A DNA stretch of 64,000 nt from Collinsella sp. (GTDB lineage: Bacteria; Actinomycetota; Coriobacteriia; Coriobacteriales; Coriobacteriaceae). Shown piece after piece: positions 50,693 to 59,194 of the stretch (position 1 is its first letter; the number at the start of each line of letters is the position of its first letter). The position numbers and the translations under genes are program-made. Location of the stretch: contig DXLP01000002.1 in the NCBI GenBank assembly GCA_019414645.1, positions 1-64,000 of the forward strand, read 5' to 3'. The notes beneath the pieces were generated by a model. It saw only the letters and a list, made by a program, of their open reading frames with translations. It had not been told where the DNA came from and ran no database searches.

Positions 50693-53182
50693 CTATTCGC
50701 TGTCGTCCCCAACGTTTTCGCGGTCATTGGCAAGCATCGCCGCGCCGGCGACCGTTGTCGCCATGGCGGCAGCGGCGAGCCCGGCGGCAATGCCGGAGCC
50801 GTCGCCCGTGTCGGCGAGTTTTCCGCCCGAGCCCTTGCCCTTGTTGCCCTTACCATTCTTATCAGCGCTGCCTGCGCTGGAACCCGTGCCGCTGCCGGTG
50901 CCGCCTGCACTGTCCGAGGCCGCTACGGTAAAGTTTGCGGCTCCGTCGCTGGCGAGCGTGTAGTTCTGCGCCGCGTCGCCCAACAGACCTTTCGCACGCA
51001 CCCAATACGTCCCCGCGGCAAATGCCTCGCCCTCGGCCATTGCCGTGCCCGGAGCGCCGTCCGCGTCGTGCACAAACTCGAGCTGGGCCGTGCAGGCATC
51101 GGTTTCGAGCTTGCCCTCGAGTGATGCCGCAATCTTGGCGCGCACGTCTTCGCCGGCCTTAAGGCCTTCGAGTCCCTCAAAATGGGGCGTCAGCGCGCGT
51201 GGATCGATATCGATGGGCACAGAGCCCTGCAGCCCCGTAACGGTCTCGTTGCCCAGGGCGTCGACATCCACGTATTCGATGGCAAACGCGCTGCCAGAAG
51301 CGGCCACGTTGAGTACGTTGCTGCTGTTAACGAGGCGGAAATGACCCTCGCCAACGGTCTTGCCATCCTGGAATGAGGCATCGCTCAGCGAGTCGCCGTA
51401 CGTCATGCGCATGCGGGTCGGGAGATAGTACGGGAGATAGTACGAAGCCGCCTGCTTGTGCTCCGTATCGTAATTGCGCTGATAGATGCTCCGGGCCAGC
51501 GCCGCATCAACAAAGTCGGATGCGATGATGCCAATGTGCTTGAGGTAATCTGACTTTGTATCCTCGATGCCGCTGGGATTGATGTACGGGCTCTTATACA
51601 GATGCTCGTTGACTACTCGTGCCGAGGTAAAAGGATTGCCTCCGTGCGACAAGCCCGTGCAGCTGGTGTAGTTGATAGACCAGCAACGCTCCAGGACTTT
51701 CTCCTTGGCCCCGTTATCGTCCTCGACATCTACCTCGTTGCGCGTGCGCCCGGTCGTTTCCTTCAGCGCATTATCGACCCAGCTGAGCTTGTCGGTTCCC
51801 GTGAGTTTGTACTTGTCCTGGACGTATACCTTGGTGCAATAGGGCTCTTTGTCGCCTGTTTCCCCCGCGGCTTCAAAGCCCCGCGCGTCTTGGACGAGAC
51901 ACATGGAACTGCTGTCGGTGTGCACTGCGATTTTGTTATCCCATTCGGTGAGGTCGAGTCCCCACGTGTGGCCGCTTACGCTGTCGCCGTCGAGTCCAAA
52001 TCGACGTAGCAGGACGATCTTTCCGCGCACCTCGCCCAGTGTGGGAACGCGGCTCGACGTATAGAACAGTTTGGGGTTGTCGTCCAAAACCTTGGCGAAA
52101 GCCGTCGTAACACTTTCGTCGGTAGCCTCGTCGTTGCCTCGTGATACAAGCATGATGAGCGCTTCTGTCGGGTTTTCGTTCAAAAACGTTTTGAAGTAGC
52201 CTATGACATCGGAGAGATGCAGATAGTTCCCGTCTTTTTTGAGTAGGTAGAAAATCCCGTGGTCGATGCCGGGGTCATCGCCCTTTCCGAGCCGGATATC
52301 GAAATAGCGAATGCCTTCGAGCAACTGCGTGGGAATGTAATCCTGCTGGCATTTTACTTGCGAGGATTGGGGCTCAGTGTCGTTGTCCACGCTGCAGGTG
52401 CCCGAATCGTGCGTACCCGGGATGCTCAGCTCGTCGAGGAACTTGTTGTCGTCGACGTATTTCATCCAACATGGTCCGTCGACGTAGCTGCTGTACGTGA
52501 TCCAGTCGAGGCTGCTAACCGTGGCATCGTTCTTTTTCATGTCGTAACCGATAAGTTCGAGCTCCCACGGAATGCTCTTACTCTTATGGCAGATCTTATT
52601 GTTGTCCTGGTCTTTGCCGTTCGATTCTATTGCCAGGTACTTAATGTCTTTTTTCTCGGTTTCTTTCTCGACCGTGCGGTCTCGGATGATGTAGGTTCCG
52701 TTTGATTGACGCTCGAACGCAAAAGCGCGGCTGGGCTTGTTGTCATACTCGCCGCCCCATACGTGGATGACCTTTCCATCTTTGTCCGAGTCGTCGTCGA
52801 CCGACCAAATGCTGTAGCCCGTCTTTTTATGCTCTTCGAAATTGAGCAAGGTGCGGATGGCGTACCAGTTTGTATCGTCATTCTTGGTCGTTACGTTCTC
52901 AAGGATGAGCTTGCTGGACGTGCCGTCGTTAAACAGGTGACAGACGTTGCCGCGAACGTTGCCGTCTTGGTTGACGCTCGCGGTGCGAAAATAGCCCGCG
53001 GGGCGAAGGCGAATGACGAAATTGTGGAGGCTGTCCGACGGTGCGGGTGTGTTGTCTGCAAATGCCGCTCGCAGGGGAATGCCCGGCGCTGCGGTTTCGG
53101 GCAGGCTTGCAAGTGGTGACAACGCCGCAAGCCCTAGGCCCAGCGTAAACGCTCGGCGGCTGATGGCATGGTGTTCGGTCAT
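50693..53182 (-). CDS. Tat-exported, sortase-anchored phosphatidylinositol-specific phospholipase C
   Basis: An 829-residue surface enzyme. A twin-arginine signal (SRRAFTLGLGLAAL, 8-21) is followed by an N-terminal region of about 150 residues resembling a ricin-type lectin fold. The PI-PLC X domain follows: SIPGTHDSGT (His258) and IRYFDIRLGKGDDPGIDHG (His308 as second catalytic His). After a C-terminal region of unknown fold comes a Gly/Ser/Lys spacer, the sorting signal LADTG (789-793), a hydrophobic stretch and a charged end. LAxTG is the motif used by class E sortases of high-G+C Gram-positives. It may cleave host or bacterial PI or GPI lipids. Single gene with its own minus-strand terminator. 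Confidence 0.9.
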   Translation of the reverse strand: MTEHHAISRRAFTLGLGLAALSPLASLPETAAPGIPLRAAFADNTPAPSDSLHNFVIRLRPAGYFRTASVNQDGNVRGNVCHLFNDGTSSKLILENVTTKNDDTNWYAIRTLLNFEEHKKTGYSIWSVDDDSDKDGKVIHVWGGEYDNKPSRAFAFERQSNGTYIIRDRTVEKETEKKDIKYLAIESNGKDQDNNKICHKSKSIPWELELIGYDMKKNDATVSSLDWITYSSYVDGPCWMKYVDDNKFLDELSIPGTHDSGTCSVDNDTEPQSSQVKCQQDYIPTQLLEGIRYFDIRLGKGDDPGIDHGIFYLLKKDGNYLHLSDVIGYFKTFLNENPTEALIMLVSRGNDEATDESVTTAFAKVLDDNPKLFYTSSRVPTLGEVRGKIVLLRRFGLDGDSVSGHTWGLDLTEWDNKIAVHTDSSSMCLVQDARGFEAAGETGDKEPYCTKVYVQDKYKLTGTDKLSWVDNALKETTGRTRNEVDVEDDNGAKEKVLERCWSINYTSCTGLSHGGNPFTSARVVNEHLYKSPYINPSGIEDTKSDYLKHIGIIASDFVDAALARSIYQRNYDTEHKQAASYYLPYYLPTRMRMTYGDSLSDASFQDGKTVGEGHFRLVNSSNVLNVAASGSAFAIEYVDVDALGNETVTGLQGSVPIDIDPRALTPHFEGLEGLKAGEDVRAKIAASLEGKLETDACTAQLEFVHDADGAPGTAMAEGEAFAAGTYWVRAKGLLGDAAQNYTLASDGAANFTVAASDSAGGTGSGTGSSAGSADKNGKGNKGKGSGGKLADTGDGSGIAAGLAAAAMATTVAGAAMLANDRENVGDDSE

Positions 53183-53383
53183 AACTTCTCCATTCGCAGA
53201 GTGCGGTTATGCGATAGTTTTGGTCACTATACTGCCCAGATGTTTAAAGATGCTGGTTTAATTGTCTGCGCGGCGCAATAAATCGGTGGGCGGACGTGTT
53301 GGGGTGTTTGTCGTTTTCGTACTGTTGCCACATTTGGGGCGGTTCCGGCGTCCGGCATCCTCGCGTTCGTCGGCTACAGGCAT
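53183..53383. other. Gap upstream of the PI-PLC gene
   Basis: It must contain the PI-PLC promoter on the minus strand. A clear promoter was not found, and no gene is supported. Confidence 0.35.
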
Positions 53384-53415
53384 AAGAAAGGGAGGGTCGG
53401 TTTACCGGCCCTCCC
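53384..53415 (-). terminator. Terminator of lipoprotein gene 1
   Basis: GGGAGGGCCGG / CCGACCCTCCC stem, read leftwards and followed by TTTCTTAT. Similar in sequence to the terminator at 54217-54255 behind the paralogue. Confidence 0.85.
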
Positions 53416-53487
53416 TGGGTACGAAGCGCTGGGGTACCGTCGCTTGTTTGCACTGCGACCGTGTTTCCCGTTGCGCTCGCCAGTCGC

Positions 53488-54081
53488 TTAGCGCTTGATC
53501 TCGATATCGTCGAGCTTGACGTCCATGGCCTCGGTCTTGGCCTCGGCGATGTCGTCGGCAAATTCCAGAGACTTCATCATGGTCTCGACGGCGTCCTTGT
53601 GCTCCTCGACGTTGTCGATACGCACATACACACTGCCGCCGTCAACGTCGGTGAAGTATTCGGTCGTTACGCCGCCCGAGTGTGTATAGGAAGCGTTGCG
53701 CCAAGTCTTGCCGTTGTACTTGACGGGGTCATTCTCGGTCCACTCAAAGCTGGCATTCCACTTTGCCTCGTAGTCGAACAGTTCATCGGCGTTCTTGTCA
53801 GAGTCGAAGACGGGGATGAAGCGATCGCTGGCGTGCTCGCTCTCGGTGAACTTAAACTGGGCCCTGTCGGCGGTGTCGCCTGCGACGTCGGTGATCTCGA
53901 CGCCCTCGGGGACCTCGACCTTAAACCAAATGAAGTCGGTCCTCATATCCACGGCTGGCTTTTCTGCTCCGCCGCCACCTCCACTGCCGGTAGCGCCGCC
54001 GCTGCCACCGCAGCCCACCAGGGCAACCGCGGCAAAGAGACTGATGCAGAGGGTGAGAATCGCAAAGGCCTTCTTTTTCAT
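53488..54081 (-). CDS. Secreted lipoprotein, paralogue 1
   Basis: A 197-residue lipoprotein. The signal peptide (MKKKAFAILTLCISLFAAVA) ends in the lipobox LVGC, so the mature protein is lipid-anchored at the new N-terminal Cys24. A Gly/Ser linker leads to a domain of about 150 residues (DFIWFKVEVPEGVEITDVAG, ASDRFIPVF, KTWRNASY, YVRIDNVEEHKD, SLEFADDI). It is about 40-45% identical by eye to the next lipoprotein (54323-54922). No family recognised. Ribosome-binding site GAGGAGGACA. Confidence 0.85.
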   Translation of the reverse strand: MKKKAFAILTLCISLFAAVALVGCGGSGGATGSGGGGGAEKPAVDMRTDFIWFKVEVPEGVEITDVAGDTADRAQFKFTESEHASDRFIPVFDSDKNADELFDYEAKWNASFEWTENDPVKYNGKTWRNASYTHSGGVTTEYFTDVDGGSVYVRIDNVEEHKDAVETMMKSLEFADDIAEAKTEAMDVKLDDIEIKR

Positions 54082-54153
54082 GGTCGTGTCCTCCTCGATC
54101 TGTAACCGCCCATGGATTACCTGCCTTTACTGTACGCGTGGACGGCTCGCTAG

Positions 54154-54172
54154 GGTGGGCCATGTGTCCCAT
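54154..54172 (-). promoter_or_regulatory. 19-bp motif shared upstream of both lipoprotein genes (copy 1)
   Basis: GGTGGGCCATGTGTCCCAT occurs here, 73 bp before lipoprotein 1, and identically at 55120-55138 before lipoprotein 2. TGGG/CCCA ends give it weak dyad symmetry. Probably a regulator site kept after gene duplication. Confidence 0.5.
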
Positions 54173-54216
54173 TCTGAGGGCCGGATTTGCGCCGTTAAGT
54201 GGCAATATGCACGGGT

Positions 54217-54255
54217 CCAAAAGAGGGGAGGGCCGGTGCTGTCGGCCCTCCCCGG
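54217..54255 (-). terminator. Terminator of lipoprotein gene 2
   Basis: GGGGAGGGCCG / CGGCCCTCCCC stem (54225-54253), read leftwards and followed by TCTTTTGG. Confidence 0.85.
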
Positions 54256-54322
54256 GTTGGGCGCCCGTTGTTTTAATGGGGCGCATGTGCGCGGGTGCGC
54301 GTAGGCGCGTGCGGGTGTCCCG

Positions 54323-54922
54323 TTACTTGATCTCGATGCTCGAAATCTCGACTTCGCGTGCCTCGGAAACTGCCTCTTCCATGTCATCGGGGAACTCGAT
54401 GGAGTTGAGGAGTGCCTCGGCTTCTTTCTTGTGCTGGTCGAAGTTCGAGATGAGGACGTAGACGCTTCCCGGCTCAACATCGGTAAAAAGCATGGTTGAG
54501 ATGCCGCTGTTGTCCTCGTATGTTCCGACGAGCCACGTCCTGCCGTTATACTCGACGGACCCGCCATCCTTCCACTGGAACGTATCCCCCTTCTTTTCCG
54601 CCTGGTCGGCGTGGGATTCCTCGGCCGTCAGCGCTTTTTTCCAAACGGGGATAAAGCGATCGGCCGAGGCGTTCTCGTCTTCGGGGAAGGTGAGCTGGAC
54701 CCTGTCGGCATTCTTGCCGGCAGAGTCGCTTACGCCGACGCCCTCGGGCATCTCGACCTTAAACCAGATGTAGTCGGTCTTCTTGGCGACGGGGGCCTTT
54801 TCCTTGCTCTCGCTCTTGGGGGCGCTGCCGCCGCCCGATGCGCTCCCGCCGCAGCCCACAAGGGCGAGCGCGGCAAAGAGGGCGATGCAAAGGGAAAGGA
54901 TTGATAGGGTCTTTTTCATCAT
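54323..54922 (-). CDS. Secreted lipoprotein, paralogue 2
   Basis: A 199-residue lipoprotein with signal peptide MMKKTLSILSLCIALFAALA and lipobox LVGC. A Lys/Ser/Glu linker precedes the same domain as in paralogue 1 (DYIWFKVEMPEGVGVSDSAG, SADRFIPVW, RTWLVGTYEDNS, VYVLISNFDQHKKEAEALLN). Each copy has its own promoter motif and terminator, so they are separate transcription units rather than an operon. The open frame to 54955 starts before the signal peptide; ATG 54922 follows GGAGGACG. Function not recognised. Confidence 0.85.
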   Translation of the reverse strand: MMKKTLSILSLCIALFAALALVGCGGSASGGGSAPKSESKEKAPVAKKTDYIWFKVEMPEGVGVSDSAGKNADRVQLTFPEDENASADRFIPVWKKALTAEESHADQAEKKGDTFQWKDGGSVEYNGRTWLVGTYEDNSGISTMLFTDVEPGSVYVLISNFDQHKKEAEALLNSIEFPDDMEEAVSEAREVEISSIEIK

Positions 54923-55119
54923 GGTGGCGTCCTCCTTGTCTGCTGATGACATCACGGCGCCGCATGCTGTTGGGGTACTGATTGCGCTGGCGGCGGATGT
55001 CTCTGTGTACTGTGCGACTTATGCCTCCGTTCATCGCTTGTGGCCGTTGCGCGGCCGTTCCCCAACGGGTTCCTTACTTATAGATATGCCCCAGCTTGTG
55101 CTGCTCGGGAGTCTCGAAA
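54923..55119. other. Upstream region of lipoprotein gene 2
   Basis: About 200 bp. A TATCTATAAG segment near 55078-55087 (minus strand) is the best -10 candidate. No gene is supported. Confidence 0.4.
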
Positions 55120-55138
55120 GGTGGGCCATGTGTCCCAT
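55120..55138 (-). promoter_or_regulatory. 19-bp motif shared upstream of both lipoprotein genes (copy 2)
   Basis: Exact copy of the motif at 54154-54172, 198 bp before lipoprotein gene 2 and about 35 bp ahead of its probable -10 element. Confidence 0.5.
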
Positions 55139-55301
55139 GTTTGCGTTGGCATGGCCTATCGTGTGCCATAGAAATCCGCGATGGCCAGGTGCGCTGACGC
55201 TCGCGTACTTATGGGCTAGACTTAGCACCATTACGTGATCGATGCGGTCGGCCGGCGTCGGCCGCCCGACCGATATATATGACTTGAAGGTGCGTGTGCG
55301 T

Positions 55302-55934
55302 ATGAGCCAAGAGATGATGGATAAAACCTGTCGAGAGTTTGCCCAAGCGCTGGCTGCTCGCGAGCCGGTTCCCGGTGGCGGTAGTGCGAGCGCCTTTGTG
55401 GGCGCACTGGGCGCCTCGCTTTGCGGGATGGTCGCCCGCTACGGTGCGACCAATCCCGCGCTTGCTGATCGTGCGGATGACCTGGCGCGCGCGTTTGCTC
55501 AGGCTGATGAGCTGTCCCAGGAGCTTGTCGAGTTGGTTGCCGAGGACGTTCGTGCCTACGGGCAGGTGTCCGCGGCGTACGGTATTCCGCGTGACGATCC
55601 GGCTCGAGCGACCGCGATTCAGGATGCGCTGCATGTGGCCGCTATGCCGCCGTATCGCATTATGGATGCCTGCGGGCGTGCGCTGGCGCTGCTCGAGGAC
55701 ATGGCGGACAAGGGCTCCCGACAGCTGCTGTCCGACGTGGCGTGCGGCGCCGTATTCTGCCGCGCCGCCATGCAAGGCGCGAGTTTGACGCTCTTTGCGA
55801 ACACCACGTCTATGAAGGATCGCGCTCGTGCTAAGGAGCTCGAGACGGCGTGTGATGAGTTGCTCGACACATGGTTGCCGCGCGCCGATGCGCTGGCGCG
55901 CCGCGCCTCCGACGCTGCAAGGAAGAGAGGATAG
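55302..55934 (+). CDS. fchA: Formiminotetrahydrofolate cyclodeaminase
   Basis: A 210-residue all-helical FTCD C-terminal-type protein that turns 5-formimino-THF into 5,10-methenyl-THF and ammonia, used in histidine or glycine/purine breakdown. The conserved start EPVPGGGSASAFVGALGASL with the GGG loop, and AMQGASLTLFANTTSM, are diagnostic. The next gene folD (2-bp gap) handles its product. The start ATG 55302 follows AAGGTG; the longer frame from 55242 adds an unconserved leader. Confidence 0.92.
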   Translation: MSQEMMDKTCREFAQALAAREPVPGGGSASAFVGALGASLCGMVARYGATNPALADRADDLARAFAQADELSQELVELVAEDVRAYGQVSAAYGIPRDDPARATAIQDALHVAAMPPYRIMDACGRALALLEDMADKGSRQLLSDVACGAVFCRAAMQGASLTLFANTTSMKDRARAKELETACDELLDTWLPRADALARRASDAARKRG

Positions 55935-55936
55935 CC

Positions 55937-56791
55937 ATGGCTGAACTGCTGAAAGGTGCTCCCGTTGCTCGCGCTTTGACTGAGGAACTTGCTGCTCGCT
56001 GCGCAGCCCTGCGCGAGCGGGGCGCTGTTCCGACGTTGGCTATCGTGCGTGTAGGTGAACGCGAGGACGACCTGTCCTACGAGCGCGGTGCCCTCAAGCG
56101 CTGCGAGAAGGTTGGCATTGAGGCTCGCCGCGTTTTGCTTCCTGCCGATGTTTCGCAGGACGAGCTGTTGACGGCCGTCGAGGACATCAATACCGATTCG
56201 GCTGTTCATGGCTGTCTGATGTTCCGCCCGCTGCCCGCCGGCCTTGACGAGAACGCCGTCGCTGCAGCGCTCGATCCCGCCAAGGACGTTGACTCCATGA
56301 CGCCGGCTTCACTGCTCACCACGCTTTCGGGGCGCGGCGAGGGTTTTGCCCCCTGCACAGCCGAAGCCGTGCTTGCTTTGCTGGATCATTACGGCGTTGA
56401 GCTGGATGGGGCCAAGGTTGCTGTGGTCGGACGCTCACTGGTAATTGGCCGCCCCGTTGCCGCCATGCTTACGGCGCGCAACGCAACCGTGACGACGTGC
56501 CATACGCATACGCGCGATCTTGCCGCCGAGTGCTGTGCTGCCGACATTGTGGTTGCCGCCGTTGGACGCGCGCGCACGATTGGCGCAGATGCGGTCTGCG
56601 AGGACCAGGCGATTATCGATGTTGGCATTAATTGGGACGAAGCCGCTGGCAAGCTGGTCGGCGACGTCGATTTTGATGCCGCGGAGCCGGTTGTTGGTGC
56701 AATCACCCCCGTGCCGGGTGGCGTGGGCGCCGTGACGACAGCAATTCTCGCCAAGCACGTGATCGAGGCGGCTGAGCGCGCGGTAAAATAG
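55937..56791 (+). CDS. folD: Bifunctional methylene-THF dehydrogenase/methenyl-THF cyclohydrolase
   Basis: A 284-residue FolD that links 5,10-methylene-, 5,10-methenyl- and 10-formyl-THF using NAD(P)+. The catalytic Tyr/Lys segment is SYERGALKRC, the form seen in clostridial-type enzymes. AVHGCLMFRPLP, the NADP site VVGRSLVIGRPVAAML and the signature PVPGGVGAVTTAIL are all present. It is translated from ATG 55937 two bases after the fchA stop, so the two are coupled. With fhs elsewhere, it completes formate-to-methylene-THF conversion. Confidence 0.95.
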   Translation: MAELLKGAPVARALTEELAARCAALRERGAVPTLAIVRVGEREDDLSYERGALKRCEKVGIEARRVLLPADVSQDELLTAVEDINTDSAVHGCLMFRPLPAGLDENAVAAALDPAKDVDSMTPASLLTTLSGRGEGFAPCTAEAVLALLDHYGVELDGAKVAVVGRSLVIGRPVAAMLTARNATVTTCHTHTRDLAAECCAADIVVAAVGRARTIGADAVCEDQAIIDVGINWDEAAGKLVGDVDFDAAEPVVGAITPVPGGVGAVTTAILAKHVIEAAERAVK

Positions 56792-56825
56792 GCGTTTGGA
56801 GGCTGTTTAGGGGGTTGGTTAGATA

Positions 56826-57063
56826 CCCCGTGGTCAAATAATGCCAAATATGAGTACTGTTGCCAAGTTAGTCACATATGTTTGAGATCATTTTGGTTCT
56901 TTAGCGATAAGTAATATCGTTAAAGAGCCAATTTTATTGGACGTATGGGGAATTACTAGACTCAGTTTTTGGACAGGTGAGGATTCCCGGCGCCCGGAAC
57001 AGTGCAATTTGCTGCCACTAAATTTGTGACAGTACTCATATTTGGCATTTTTTGACCACGGGG
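56826..57063. mobile_element. MITE-like AT-rich element with 35-bp terminal inverted repeats
   Basis: The ends CCCCGTGGTCAAATAATGCC plus AAATATGAGTACTGT (56826-56860) and the complement (57029-57063) match at 34 of 35 positions. The 168-bp interior is AT-rich, contains no open frame, and carries a 15-bp hairpin GGTTCTTTAGCGATA / TATCGTTAAAGAGCC near 56894-56928. The segments inside the ends (TGCCAAGTTAGTCACA and TGCCACTAAATTTGTG) are also related. Size and shape fit a non-autonomous mobile element or a compound repeat. No target-site duplication was confirmed. Confidence 0.7.
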
Positions 57064-57146
57064 GCTGCCGAGGCCGTGGTTTCGCCCTTTCTGCGCCGAA
57101 GCGATACACTGTTGCCGTTTGATTTCTTCGCTCAAGGAGGATGCGC

Positions 57147-58670
57147 ATGCCGTGCACAACGATTCTGGTCGGTAAAAACGCAAGCTACGACGGGTCGACC
57201 CTGGTCGCGCGTAACGAGGACTCGTCCAACGGGGTATTTGAGCCCAAGCGCATGCGCGTAGTGCATCCCGACGAGCAGCCGCGTGTCTACACGAGCGTCC
57301 TGAGCCACCTGACCGTTGAGCTGCCCGATAACCCCATGCGCTATACGAGCGTCCCCGATGTTGTCCCGGGCCACGGTATCTGGGCCGAGGCCGGTTTCAA
57401 CGAGCTCAATGTTGGCATGTCCGCAACCGAGACGCTCACCACCAATGAGCGCGTTCGCGGCGCCGACCCGCTCGTGGACTACGTGCCCGCCAAGGGTAAC
57501 GAGGGTGAGGACGGCTATGTGCCGGCGCAGCCTGGTGGCTTGGGTGAGGAGGACATGGTGACCCTGGTCCTGCCGTATGCCAAGTCCGCTCGCGACGGCG
57601 TTCGTATCCTGGGCGACCTGCTCGAGCGCTACGGCACCTACGAGAACAACGGCATCGCCTTTAGTGATGTGGACGAGATCTGGTGGCTCGAGACCATCGG
57701 CGGCCACCACTGGATTGCCAAGCGTGTGCCCGATGACGCCTATGTGACCATGCCCAACCAACTGGGTATCGACAGCTTTGACCTGGATGACGCCGAGGGC
57801 GCCCAGGCCGACCACATGTGTTCCGCCGACCTGCGCTCCTGGATGGCCGAGTGGCATCTGGACCTGACGCTGGGCGTCGAGGGCTACGGCTCGGCTGCGG
57901 TCTTTAACCCGCGCGAGGCCTTTGGCTCGCACAGCGACAGCGACCACGTCTACAACACGCCGCGCGCCTGGTACATGCAGCGCTGCCTCAACCCCAGTGA
58001 CGTGTGGGATGGCCCCGACGCCGACTACACGCCCGAGAGCGACGATATCCCCTGGAGCCGCGTGCCCGAGCGTAAGGTGACCATCGAGGACATCAAGTAC
58101 GTACTCTCGAGCCACTACCAGGGTACGGAGTACGACTGCTACGGCAGCAAGGGCACGCCCGCCACGCGCGGCGCCTATCGCCCCATCGGCATCAACCGCA
58201 ACAGCCAGCTCGCCGTGCTGCAGCTGCGCCCCTATGCGCAGCCGGCCTATCGCGCCGTGCAGTGGATGGCGTTTGGCTCCAATTCGTTTAACGCGCTGGT
58301 TCCGCTGTACGCCAACGTCGAGACCATGCCCGAGTACTATGCCGACACGCAGGCTCGCGTAACGTCCGAAAACTTCTACTGGGCCAACCGCCTGATCGGC
58401 GCCCTGGCCGACGTCCGTTTCCATGAGTGCGGCCGCGCTGTGGAGGACTATCAGGAGAAGGTCGGTGGCATGGGTCACAAGCAGATCCATGACGTCGACG
58501 CTGCCGTAGCCGCTCTGCCCGAGGCCGAGGTGCCTTCCGAGCTTGCACGCGCCAACGAGGCCTTTGCCGAGCGTGTTCGCGTGGAGACCGATGCCCTGCT
58601 GGGCAAGGTGCTCTTCACCACGAGCTGCGCCATGAAGAACTCTTTCGCGATGAACGACAACGTGAGGTAG
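57147..58670 (+). CDS. C69-family dipeptidase (PepD-like Ntn hydrolase)
   Basis: A 507-residue N-terminal-nucleophile peptidase. The nucleophile is Cys3 (MPCTTILVGKNAS), with DGSTLVARNEDS following, as in PepD of lactic-acid bacteria; GGHHWIAKRVPDDAY and RPYAQPAYRAVQWMAFGSN are family regions. Activation needs removal of the first residues. Substrates are various dipeptides. No signal peptide is seen, so it acts in the cytoplasm. Two in-frame ATGs follow AAGGAGG; the second (57147) has the better spacing and gives the family start. Confidence 0.92.
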   Translation: MPCTTILVGKNASYDGSTLVARNEDSSNGVFEPKRMRVVHPDEQPRVYTSVLSHLTVELPDNPMRYTSVPDVVPGHGIWAEAGFNELNVGMSATETLTTNERVRGADPLVDYVPAKGNEGEDGYVPAQPGGLGEEDMVTLVLPYAKSARDGVRILGDLLERYGTYENNGIAFSDVDEIWWLETIGGHHWIAKRVPDDAYVTMPNQLGIDSFDLDDAEGAQADHMCSADLRSWMAEWHLDLTLGVEGYGSAAVFNPREAFGSHSDSDHVYNTPRAWYMQRCLNPSDVWDGPDADYTPESDDIPWSRVPERKVTIEDIKYVLSSHYQGTEYDCYGSKGTPATRGAYRPIGINRNSQLAVLQLRPYAQPAYRAVQWMAFGSNSFNALVPLYANVETMPEYYADTQARVTSENFYWANRLIGALADVRFHECGRAVEDYQEKVGGMGHKQIHDVDAAVAALPEAEVPSELARANEAFAERVRVETDALLGKVLFTTSCAMKNSFAMNDNVR

Positions 58671-58769
58671 GGATTTCTCGTCGATCGAATAGTGCTAAAA
58701 CGCTTTGTCGCTTTCGCTCAATCTTGGGTACAAGAACGCCAATGCAGTTGTTTGTGATTGGAGACAACC

Positions 58770-59186
58770 ATGGTTATGAAACTCGATCAGCTTGTTAACG
58801 GCGCCATTAACGTGGGCTTTGGCGCTGCCGCCGTTGCTGTCGAAGGCGGCAAGAAGGTCCTCGACGACCTTAATACCAAGGGCGAGCAGGTTCGCAAGGA
58901 CGCCGGCACCCCCGATATCGCCCGTAGCGTGTCCGACATGTTCGAGCAGGCCGGCGGCACCATCTCCGACCTGACCGAGCGTCTGGGCATGCAGGGCGAG
59001 ACCGCGGCCCAACGCGTGCTCGACGAGCTCATTCTGGCTCGCGTCCGCGTTATGACCGCGCCCGAGCGCACGGCCTTCCTGGCTCATGTGCGCGACATCG
59101 TCGATTCGGTCGAGGACAACGTGACCTCGGTGCCCGTCGAGTCTGTTGAGGCCGACGATGCGAAGGATACCGAAGAGGCCGAGTAG
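58770..59186 (+). CDS. Phasin-like coiled-coil protein
   Basis: A 138-residue mostly helical protein with a Val/Ala/Gly-rich amphipathic N-terminus (VNGAINVGFGAAAVAVEGGK) and an acidic tail, resembling phasin-family proteins (PhaI/PhaF-like). Such genes are often paired with ABC1/AarF kinases in Gram-positive bacteria that do not make polyhydroxyalkanoates; their function there is unknown. Only 8 bp separate it from the AarF/UbiB gene. Start ATG 58770 follows GGAGAC. Confidence 0.7.
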   Translation: MVMKLDQLVNGAINVGFGAAAVAVEGGKKVLDDLNTKGEQVRKDAGTPDIARSVSDMFEQAGGTISDLTERLGMQGETAAQRVLDELILARVRVMTAPERTAFLAHVRDIVDSVEDNVTSVPVESVEADDAKDTEEAE

Positions 59187-59194
59187 CAGCGCAG

